This document shows, piece after piece, positions 1 through 6,655 of a stretch of DNA of 6,743 nt (position 1 is its first letter; each line of letters begins with the position of its first letter). The stretch comes from Streptosporangiaceae bacterium. GTDB lineage: Bacteria; Actinomycetota; Actinomycetes; Streptosporangiales; Streptosporangiaceae. A program made the position numbers and the translations under genes. Location: positions 1-6,743 of the forward strand of contig JASIGS010000121.1 in NCBI GenBank assembly GCA_030052355.1. The letters run 5' to 3'. Below the pieces are notes generated by a model. That model was not told the origin of the DNA. It ran no database searches and saw only the letters and a list, made by a program, of their open reading frames with translations.

Positions 1-923
<923 letters not shown>

Positions 924-933
924 CGGGCCAGAT

Positions 934-940
934 GAGGAAG
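934..940 (+). promoter_or_regulatory. Ribosome binding site of hhyL
   Basis: The sequence GAGGAAG lies 11 bases before the ATG at 952, in the 28-bp gap after the hhyS stop. It supports that ATG as the start of the large subunit. The spacing is slightly long. Confidence 0.6.
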
Positions 941-951
941 CGAGACACTCG

Positions 952-2739
952 ATGACATCGACGCAGGAGAACGCCGGCCTGGTAGAGATGGCGTGGGATC
1001 CGATCACCAGGATCGTCGGCAGCCTCGGGATCTACACCAAGATCGACTTTAAGCAGAAGAAGGTAGCGGAGTGCTACAGCACGTCGTCTATCTTCCGCGG
1101 CTACAGCATCTTCATGAAGGGCAAGGACCCGCGGGACGCGCACTTCATCACCAGCCGGATATGCGGCATCTGCGGCGACAACCACGCCACGTGCTCGGTC
1201 TACAACCAGAACATGGCTTACGGGGTCAGGCCTCCGCACCTCGGCGAATGGATCATCAACCTCGGCGAGGCCGCCGAGTACATGTTCGACCACAACATCT
1301 TCCAGGAGAACCTGGTCGGCGTCGACTTCTGCGAGCGGATGGTCGGCGAGACCAACCCCGGCGTGCTGGAGCTGGCTAACCGGACCGAAGCCCCGCACGC
1401 GGCCGACCACGGTTACCGCTACATCGGTGACATCATGCGCTCACTCAACCCGCTGGAAGGCGAGTTCTACCGCGAGGCGCTACAGGTATCCCGGTCCACG
1501 AGGGAAATGTTCTGCCTGATGGAAGGGCGGCACGTGCATCCTTCGACGCTGTACCCGGGCGGTGTCGGCACGACGCCGACGGTGCAGTTGTTCACCGACT
1601 ACCTGACCCGGCTCATGCGCTACGTCGAGTTCATGAAGCGCGTGGTACCGATGCACGATGACCTGTTCGACTTCTTCTATACCGCGCTGCCCGGCTACGA
1701 GGAAGTCGGCCGCCGCCGTGCCGACCTGGTCTGCTGGGGGAGCCTGAACGACCCCGAGCACTGCGACTTCCGGTATGACCACATGACCGGCTGGGGCCGC
1801 AAGATGTTCGTCTCGCCCGGCGTCATCCGCGACGGTCATCTGCTCACCAACGACCTGGTCGAGATCAATCTCGGCATCCGGATCCTGCTCGGCAGTTCGT
1901 ACTACGAGGACTGGGAAGACCAGGAGCTGTTCGTGACCCGTGACCCGCTGGGGAACCCGGTGGACCGCCGGCACCCGTGGAACCAGCACACGATCCCGCG
2001 TCCCGGCAAGCGGAATTTCGACGACAAGTACAGCTGGGTGATGTCGCCCCGCTGGTTCGACGGCGAGAACTACCTCGCTGCCGACACCGGAGGCGGGCCG
2101 ATCGCCCGGTTGTGGGCAACCGCGCTGGGCGGCCTGGTGGACTTTGGCTACGTCAAATCCACCGGGAACAGCGTGCTGATCAACCTGCCGCGAACCGTCA
2201 CCAAGCCGGAGGTGACGTTCGAGTGGAAGATCCCCACCGACTCCGCAGGCGCGCCGCTGTCGAACGCGATCGAGCGGGACAGGGCAAGGACCTACTTCCA
2301 GGCCTACGCGGCAGCCTGCGCGCTGTACTTCACCGAGCGGGCACTGGCCGAACTGCGGGCCGGGAACACGAAGACCTGGGAGTCGTTCACCGTGCCGGAC
2401 GAGGCCAACAGCTGCGGATTCACGGAGGCAGTCCGTGGCGTGCTGTCGCACCACATGGTCATCCGCGGCGGCAAGATAGCCAACTATCATCCCTATCCGC
2501 CCACGCCGTGGAATGCCAGCGTGCGAGACAGCTACGGCACGCCCGGCCCCTACGAGGACGCTGTACAGAACACGCCGATCTTCGAGGAGAACCCGCCGGA
2601 GTCGTTCAAGGGCATCGACATCATGCGGGCGGTGCGCAGTTTCGACCCGTGCCTGCCATGCGGCGTGCACATGTACCTGGGCAACGGCCGGGAGTTGCAG
2701 AAGGTGCATTCGCCCACGGCCGCCGTCCTGGCAACCTGA
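952..2739 (+). CDS. hhyL: Group 1h [NiFe] hydrogenase large (catalytic) subunit precursor
   Basis: This 595-residue protein carries the Ni-Fe(CN)2CO active site that splits H2. The L1 motif is R69-x-C71-G-I-C74-G-D-N-H78, in the context ITSRICGICGDNHATC, which is characteristic of group 1h. The L2 motif near the C-terminus is D565-P-C567-L-P-C570-G-V-H573. The four cysteines C71, C74, C567 and C570 are the expected metal ligands, and R495 (AVRGVLSHH) matches the conserved second-sphere arginine. A 22-residue tail (574-595) follows H573; in this superfamily a maturation endopeptidase removes the tail after nickel insertion. The canonical proton-transfer glutamate in the N-terminal ITRIEG motif is valine here (ITRIVGSLG, V22). 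The length is typical. There is no signal peptide, and the enzyme would travel with the small subunit if it is exported at all. The ATG at 952 has a ribosome binding site. In Streptomyces, Mycobacterium and Ralstonia relatives the enzyme is oxygen-insensitive, and in the actinobacteria it scavenges atmospheric H2 during persistence. Confidence 0.97.
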   Translation: MTSTQENAGLVEMAWDPITRIVGSLGIYTKIDFKQKKVAECYSTSSIFRGYSIFMKGKDPRDAHFITSRICGICGDNHATCSVYNQNMAYGVRPPHLGEWIINLGEAAEYMFDHNIFQENLVGVDFCERMVGETNPGVLELANRTEAPHAADHGYRYIGDIMRSLNPLEGEFYREALQVSRSTREMFCLMEGRHVHPSTLYPGGVGTTPTVQLFTDYLTRLMRYVEFMKRVVPMHDDLFDFFYTALPGYEEVGRRRADLVCWGSLNDPEHCDFRYDHMTGWGRKMFVSPGVIRDGHLLTNDLVEINLGIRILLGSSYYEDWEDQELFVTRDPLGNPVDRRHPWNQHTIPRPGKRNFDDKYSWVMSPRWFDGENYLAADTGGGPIARLWATALGGLVDFGYVKSTGNSVLINLPRTVTKPEVTFEWKIPTDSAGAPLSNAIERDRARTYFQAYAAACALYFTERALAELRAGNTKTWESFTVPDEANSCGFTEAVRGVLSHHMVIRGGKIANYHPYPPTPWNASVRDSYGTPGPYEDAVQNTPIFEENPPESFKGIDIMRAVRSFDPCLPCGVHMYLGNGRELQKVHSPTAAVLAT

Positions 2740-2742
2740 TCC

Positions 2743-2784
2743 CTTCTCGGGGGCGTGACCGTGGAGGGCCACGCCCCCGGGAAG
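2743..2784 (+). terminator. Hairpin after hhyL, possible terminator or attenuator
   Basis: Bases 2743-2757 pair with 2770-2784 as a 15-bp stem. It has one G-U wobble (2747/2780), a perfect 9-bp GC-rich core (GGGGGCGTG with CACGCCCCC) and a 12-base loop. It begins 4 bases after the hhyL stop. No T-run follows, so it resembles the tail-less terminators common in actinobacteria. It could equally be a partial terminator or a 3' mRNA stabiliser that sets a higher hhySL than accessory-gene level. Confidence 0.7.
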
Positions 2785-2843
2785 TGTCCTGGCACCGTGG
2801 CTGACAAGCTGGAACAGACCACTCGCGCGCTGTTGAGGCAGAC

Positions 2844-2848
2844 GGAGG
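2844..2848 (+). promoter_or_regulatory. Ribosome binding site of hhyE
   Basis: GGAGG lies 6 bases before the ATG at 2855, a strong and well-spaced Shine-Dalgarno sequence. It fixes the hhyE start and argues against the longer overlapping reading frame that opens at 2755 in another phase. Confidence 0.75.
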
Positions 2849-2854
2849 CCCGAC

Positions 2855-3715
2855 ATGAGCACCGTGGATCGGGTGAGCGCCCGGGTCGAGGAACTGCTCA
2901 CGGCGCTGAAGTCCGGCGGTTTCGGCGGCGCCGCCGCGGCAGCCGAGGAGCTCGTCGGGCTCCTGGTTGGGCTGTACGGCGACGGCCTGACCCAGATCGC
3001 GTCGATACTCAGGGCGGAGGGCCCAGACGGCGAGGCCATGCTGGCGAAGCTGGCCGACGACCCGCTCGTCGAGGGCCTGCTGCTGGTGCACGACCTGCAC
3101 CCGCTCGACACCGACGCGCGGATTCAGCGCGCGCTCGACCGCGTCCGGCCCTACCTCGGCTCACACGCAGGTGGCGTCGAGTACCTCGGCGTCACCGACG
3201 GCGTGGCACGTCTCCGGCTGGCGGGCAGCTGCCACGGATGCGCGTCCTCGTCGGTGACGGTGGAGCTGGCCATCAGCGGTGCCGTCCGCGACGCCGCACC
3301 CGAGGTCAGCGACGTCGTGGTAGAGGGCATGACCACGCCCCCCGACCCTCCGCTGCTGCAGATCGGCCAGCGCCCTGCAGACCGCCCCAAGGAAGGCCAC
3401 GGTGTTCGCTGGGCGACGCTGCCCGAAATCGGCCCGCCGAGCTCCCGGCCGGTCAGCGCTGCCGCGGGCGGAATCCCCATTGTCGTCTGCGCGGTTCGGG
3501 GCACGCTGTATGCATACCGGGACGAGTGCCCGGCGTGCGGGTCGTCCGTGGCCGATGGGGCACTGGACCGAGAAGTGCTGACCTGTCCGGGCTGCCGCGC
3601 GGGCTACAACGTCCGGTTCGCGGGCCGCGGCGATTCCGGCCTGCACCTCGAACCGCTTCCCTTGCTAGCTGACAGTCAGGGCGTACGGGTCGCGGTACCG
3701 GAGGCAGTCCCTTGA
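2855..3715 (+). CDS. hhyE: NifU-like / Rieske-like fusion Fe-S protein of the Hhy operon
   Basis: This 286-residue protein has three parts. Residues 1-85 are helical and of unknown role. Residues about 88-158 form a NifU C-terminal-type domain (RVRPYLGSHAGGVEYLGV, then SC126HGC129, the CxxC that holds a labile Fe-S cluster in NifU/Nfu scaffolds). Residues about 185-280 form a Rieske-like beta domain. In the last part the usual C-x-H...C-x-x-H ligands read C225-x2-C228-x15-C244-x2-C247, so both histidines are lost and a four-cysteine site is present. The fusion, lying directly after hhyL, matches the HhyE/HucE proteins of mycobacterial hydrogenase operons, which were reported as needed for hydrogenase activity. 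The role is therefore either cluster delivery to HhyS or electron relay toward the respiratory chain; the sequence does not decide. It is soluble, with no signal or membrane segment. Its TGA overlaps the next gene's TTG. The symbol is by analogy with M. smegmatis. Confidence 0.88.
   Translation: MSTVDRVSARVEELLTALKSGGFGGAAAAAEELVGLLVGLYGDGLTQIASILRAEGPDGEAMLAKLADDPLVEGLLLVHDLHPLDTDARIQRALDRVRPYLGSHAGGVEYLGVTDGVARLRLAGSCHGCASSSVTVELAISGAVRDAAPEVSDVVVEGMTTPPDPPLLQIGQRPADRPKEGHGVRWATLPEIGPPSSRPVSAAAGGIPIVVCAVRGTLYAYRDECPACGSSVADGALDREVLTCPGCRAGYNVRFAGRGDSGLHLEPLPLLADSQGVRVAVPEAVP
3700..3704 (+). promoter_or_regulatory. Ribosome binding site deciding a TTG start
   Basis: GGAGG at the end of hhyE lies 7 bases before the TTG at 3712, which overlaps the hhyE stop as TTGA. 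The ATG 22 codons downstream (3778) has no comparable site, so the TTG is the better start for the DUF5947-type gene. Confidence 0.65.
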
Positions 3716-4434
3716 CCGGGCCGACGGGCCTGCGCCGGTTCGCCGTGCCCCGGCCCTCGACATCCGAAGTCCCCGCGATGCCGCCCGGCCTGGCCGACGC
3801 CGAGCCCGGGTCACCGCTCGATCGAGCCGGCGCCAACGGCGTGCCCGCCCCGGCTGAGGTGCCCGAGCGGTGCGAGTTGTGCGCCACGGAAGTGGAGCCG
3901 GAGCACGGCCACATTGCCGACCTGCAGGGCTCGTCGCTGCTGTGCGCCTGCCGGGCCTGCTACCTGCTCTTCACCCAGCCGAGCGCGGGCGGCAGCCACT
4001 ACCTCGCGGTCCCTGACCGGTACCTGGAAGATCCGGACCGCACCATGACCGGGGCTGAGTTCGACAAGCTGGAGATCCCGGTCGGGCTGGCTTTCTTCAT
4101 GCGCACGTCGAGGGACGGTGCGCTGACCGGGTTCTACCCCAGCCCGGCCGGGGTGACCGAGTGCCGCCTGGACCTGGACCGCTGGCATGAGCTTGAAGCC
4201 AGCCACCCGCTGCTTAGCGCACCGGCCGCCGACGTCGAGGCCACACTGATCAGCCGGACAGCCGACCGCGTTGAGTACTACCTGGTGCCGGTGGATGTCT
4301 GCTACGAACTCGCGGGGCGTATGCGGCTTGCCTGGCGGGGTTTCGACGGCGGGTCGGAGGCGCGTCAGCACATCGCGGACTTCCTGGCCAGGGTTCGGCA
4401 GCGAGCCCGGCCGATGCGGAGCGAGCATGGCTGA
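3712..4434 (+). CDS. DUF5947-type hydrogenase-associated protein, cysteine-rich
   Basis: This 240-residue protein matches what I know of the DUF5947 family, a protein of unknown function that recurs beside group 1h hydrogenases. Residues 1-50 are proline/alanine-rich and probably disordered. Residues 54-83 hold a likely metal site, C54ELC57...H65...C78AC80RAC83. The body follows, with GGSHYLAVPDRYL (94-105), IPVGLAFFM (122-130), GFYPSPAGVTE (140-150), YYLVPVDVCYEL (189-200) and AWRGFDGG (207-214). No signal peptide or membrane helix is seen. The TTG start overlaps the hhyE stop by 4 bases and has a strong ribosome binding site; an internal ATG at 3778 is the alternative. The 3' end overlaps the next gene by 8 bases, so the products are probably made together. 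A zinc- or Fe-S-binding accessory or assembly factor is a reasonable inference, but it is untested. Confidence 0.85.
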   Translation: MTGPTGLRRFAVPRPSTSEVPAMPPGLADAEPGSPLDRAGANGVPAPAEVPERCELCATEVEPEHGHIADLQGSSLLCACRACYLLFTQPSAGGSHYLAVPDRYLEDPDRTMTGAEFDKLEIPVGLAFFMRTSRDGALTGFYPSPAGVTECRLDLDRWHELEASHPLLSAPAADVEATLISRTADRVEYYLVPVDVCYELAGRMRLAWRGFDGGSEARQHIADFLARVRQRARPMRSEHG

Positions 4435-5077
4435 GCTCGTCTTCGACTGCACAGGCGCACACGCGGACAAGTACGCAGTAGCCCCAGCCATGCACTTCAC
4501 CGTGCGGATCAGCGAGCTGACCGGGCTGCGCGTAGAGGCGATCGCGCTGCGCTGCCAGCTGCGGATCGAGCCCGTCCGGCGGCGCTACAGCGACACTGAG
4601 GCAGAACGTCTGCACGACCTGTTCGGTGACCGGCAGCGCTGGTCCGACACGCTGCGCCCGATGCAGTTCACCACTGTCACGGCGATGGTGCCGGGTTTCT
4701 CTGGCAGCACCGACGTGGACCTTCCGGTGCCGCTGACTTACGACATGGAGATCGGCGCCACCCGGTACTTCGCTGGGCTGGAAGGCGGCGAGGTGCCGCT
4801 GCTGCTGCTATTCAGCGGCACGGTGTTCAGCTCGGTGGACGGCAGGCTGTCGGTGAGCCAGGTGCCGTGGAGCAAGGAGGCGAGCTACCGGATGCCGGTC
4901 GCGGTGTGGCGCGAGTCCATCGATGCGCACTTTCCGGGCAGCGCGTGGATCAGGCTGAGCCAGCTGACGTTTGACGACCTGCTCCGGTTCAAGCTGGCCC
5001 GTGGCCTGCCGACCTGGGAAGCGACCATCCAGGCGCTGCTGGCCGCCGCGGCCGACCGGGCGGGTGGCCCAGCGTGA
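4427..5077 (+). CDS. DUF6084-type hydrogenase-associated protein
   Basis: This 216-residue protein resembles the DUF6084 family, whose members sit in group 1h hydrogenase operons and have no known biochemistry. Recognisable blocks are the N-terminal FxVRISELTGLRVEAIALRC-type region (25-44), RIEPVRRRYS (46-55), LHDLFGDRQRW (62-72), MVPGFSGSTDVDLPVPLTYD (about 87-106), LLLLFSGTVF (123-132), VPWSKEASYRMPVAVWR (about 144-160) and FPGSAWIRLS (167-176). The repeated short strands suggest a beta-rich soluble fold, with no signal peptide or membrane segment. The ATG at 4427 follows GGAG at 4418-4421 and overlaps the upstream stop by 8 bases. The frame stays open as far as 4271, but that extension lies inside the upstream gene and is not credible. 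The stop overlaps the next gene's GTG (GTGA). The protein may help assemble or dock the hydrogenase; this rests on context only. Confidence 0.83.
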   Translation: MAELVFDCTGAHADKYAVAPAMHFTVRISELTGLRVEAIALRCQLRIEPVRRRYSDTEAERLHDLFGDRQRWSDTLRPMQFTTVTAMVPGFSGSTDVDLPVPLTYDMEIGATRYFAGLEGGEVPLLLLFSGTVFSSVDGRLSVSQVPWSKEASYRMPVAVWRESIDAHFPGSAWIRLSQLTFDDLLRFKLARGLPTWEATIQALLAAAADRAGGPA

Positions 5078-6492
5078 AACGTCAGTACCTGGACCAGGCG
5101 CGCCAGGTCGCCGACGCGATCCTGTACGAGGGATACCTTCTCTACCCGTATCACCAGGCAGCGCAGAAGAATCAGGTCAGATTCCAGTTCGGCGTCCTCA
5201 TGCCGGCTGGCTATCAGGCCGTCGACCCCAGTGAGCCAAGCTCGTGCCAGACCGAATGCCTGGTCGAGTGCGGCAACGACGCCGAAGTCAGCATCCAGGT
5301 CCGCTTCCTGCAACTGCAGAGCCGGGCCGTCCAGGCCGGATCGCCGGGCAAGTGGCACGACGTCGCCTCGCTGACCGTGGCGGGCAGCGAGTACACGGCC
5401 TTCGACGAGGCGGTCGAGCAATCCGAACACGTCGGCGCCGCGGTGTCGGCGTTGCTGCGCCGGGACGCCGAAGCCGAGTTCGGCGTGAACGGATGCGAGA
5501 CAGCCGACGTGGTTGCCAGTGACCAGGACGGCCATTACGGCCGCCTGGTGCGGCGGCGGGAGCCACTGACCGGCCGGGTCAGATTGCACGCTGACCGCGT
5601 CGGCGGCGTGTATCAGGCGCTGCGGTTGCGCGTCAGCGTGGAGAACCTGACCGTGCCGCCGGCCGGGCTTCGCTCGCGTCATGACGGGCTGCGGCACGCG
5701 CTCATCGCCGCGCACCTGCTCATCGCGGTGCCAGGGGGGCGGTTCCTGTCGATGACCGACCCGCCAGAGTGGGCCGCAGCCGAGGTCGCAGCGTGCCAGA
5801 ACGTTCGCGCCTGGCCGGTGCTCGCCGGGCCGGCGGAGTGCACCGAGCTGATGCTGTCAGCGCCGGTGATCCTCTACGACCACCCGGAGATAGCGCCCGA
5901 GAGCGCAGGCGACCTGTACGACGCAACGGAGATTGACGAGATCCTGACGCTGCGGACCATGGCCCTGACCGACGCGGAGAAGCGCCAGGCACGGTCCACT
6001 GACCCGCGGGCAGCGGACCTGATGGACCGGCTGGATCACCTGCCGCCGGAACTGCTCGAGCGGATGCACGGCGCCATCAGGTACCTGCGTGCCGTTCCCG
6101 CCGGGGACGGCGACGTTCAGGACGCCGCGCAGGAGCCGCGCTTCGCGCCGTCGGTGCCCTGGTGGGATCCGGGCTCGGACGCGTCAGTCTCGCCGGAGAC
6201 CGATCACGTGGTCGTCAGCGGGGTCCGGCTCGCCCGCGGCTCTCGGGTGATCATGCGGCCCGGGACGCGGCGCGCCGACGCCCAGGACCTCTTCCTGGCC
6301 GGGCGCGAAGCTGTGGTGGAAGCAGTCCTGTTCGACGTCGACGGCCAGGTCCACCTGGCAGTGACGCGGGCCGACGACCCGGCCGCCGACCTGAATCACG
6401 GCCGGTTCCTCTACTTCGCGCCAGAGGAGCTTGAGCCGCTTGACCACACTGTCGCACTCCGCACGGCCACCGAAGAGAGGAAAGAGAAATGA
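5074..6492 (+). CDS. Large conserved-looking protein of unknown function in the Hhy operon
   Basis: I cannot assign a named function to this 472-residue protein, but proteins like it accompany actinobacterial group 1h hydrogenases. It looks two-part. Residues 1-340 include ILYEGYLLYPYHQAAQKNQ (16-34), FGVLMPAGY, a cysteine trio C58-x3-C62-x3-C66, then ILYDHPEIAPESAGDLYD (266-283), EIDEILTLRTMALTDAEK (286-303) and the HLPPELLERMHGAIRYLR helix (322-339). An acidic linker leads to a C-terminal beta domain (about 362-455) with VPWWDPGSDASVSPETDHVV, RPGTRRADAQDLFLAG, FDVDGQVHLAVTRADDP and GRFLYFAPEELEPL. That domain has the look of a small SH3-like barrel. It has no signal peptide or membrane helix. 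The GTG start overlaps the previous stop as GTGA and has no clear ribosome binding site of its own, so its translation probably depends on the upstream gene. Its stop overlaps the next ATG (ATGA). Confidence 0.85.
   Translation: MKRQYLDQARQVADAILYEGYLLYPYHQAAQKNQVRFQFGVLMPAGYQAVDPSEPSSCQTECLVECGNDAEVSIQVRFLQLQSRAVQAGSPGKWHDVASLTVAGSEYTAFDEAVEQSEHVGAAVSALLRRDAEAEFGVNGCETADVVASDQDGHYGRLVRRREPLTGRVRLHADRVGGVYQALRLRVSVENLTVPPAGLRSRHDGLRHALIAAHLLIAVPGGRFLSMTDPPEWAAAEVAACQNVRAWPVLAGPAECTELMLSAPVILYDHPEIAPESAGDLYDATEIDEILTLRTMALTDAEKRQARSTDPRAADLMDRLDHLPPELLERMHGAIRYLRAVPAGDGDVQDAAQEPRFAPSVPWWDPGSDASVSPETDHVVVSGVRLARGSRVIMRPGTRRADAQDLFLAGREAVVEAVLFDVDGQVHLAVTRADDPAADLNHGRFLYFAPEELEPLDHTVALRTATEERKEK
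6475..6481 (+). promoter_or_regulatory. Ribosome binding site of the 34-residue membrane peptide gene
   Basis: GAGAGGA lies 7 bases before the ATG at 6489. This is strong for so short a gene and is a main reason to accept that gene as real. Confidence 0.55.
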
Positions 6493-6593
6493 TCTTCAGG
6501 CTAATCAAGGCGGCACTGATCGCAATCGTCGTGGCAGCCGTCATCCAGTCGATACCGGACATCAAACGCTATCTCGAACTGCGGGAGATGTAG
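6489..6593 (+). CDS. 34-residue single-helix membrane protein, DUF6893-like
   Basis: The reading frame MIFRLIKAALIAIVVAAV...SIPDIKRYLELREM is 34 residues long. A basic start (R4, K7) precedes one hydrophobic helix (about 8-22). A short charged tail with the pattern PDIKRYLELREM follows, which is how I remember the DUF6893 small proteins of actinobacteria. It overlaps the preceding stop as ATGA and has its own ribosome binding site. The positive N-terminus suggests that end stays in the cytoplasm, but the tail is also basic near the helix, so topology is uncertain. The position at the end of a soluble hydrogenase operon suggests a membrane tether or subunit stabiliser, as an inference. It is easily missed by gene callers because of its size. 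Confidence 0.75.
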   Translation: MIFRLIKAALIAIVVAAVIQSIPDIKRYLELREM

Positions 6594-6617
6594 TTCAGCC
6601 CTCGGCGCGAGGCTGAA
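6594..6617 (+). terminator. Hairpin directly after the small membrane peptide gene
   Basis: TTCAGCC (6594-6600) pairs perfectly with GGCTGAA (6611-6617). Three more pairs (6602-6604 with 6608-6610) form after a bulged C6601, leaving a GCG loop. It starts on the first base after the stop codon. No T-run follows, and another gene begins 38 bases later, so it may be a weak terminator, a processing or stability element, or a device that spaces translation. Confidence 0.5.
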
Positions 6618-6655
6618 AGGACAACCCTGCTTGCCAACAAGGTGAAGGCGGAACT

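Noticed and set aside
2758..2867. Three copies of ACCGTGG (2758, 2794, 2861), possibly operator sites
   Set aside because: Seven-base matches with unequal spacing (36 and 67) in GC-rich DNA, one inside the hairpin loop and one in the hhyE coding start, are not enough to claim a regulatory repeat.
1480..3111. 543-residue open frame on the minus strand, opposite hhyL and hhyE
   Set aside because: It lies antisense to two certain genes, has low-complexity Arg/Val/His-rich composition with no motifs, and is typical of GC-rich antisense frames.
2755..3672. 305-residue plus-strand frame overlapping hhyE in another phase
   Set aside because: Its sequence is arginine/glycine-rich and has no domain, and it starts inside the intergenic hairpin. 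hhyE in the other frame has clear domains and a strong ribosome binding site.
4271..4426. Extended N-terminus for the DUF6084-type protein
   Set aside because: The extension lies inside the 3' part of the DUF5947-type gene and reads as nonsense composition. The ATG at 4427 has a ribosome binding site and begins a family-like N-terminus.
5241..5273. C58-x3-C62-x3-C66 in the 472-residue protein as a radical-SAM-like cluster motif
   Set aside because: The spacing is not CxxxCxxC, no radical-SAM fold features surround it, and I cannot tell whether these cysteines are conserved.
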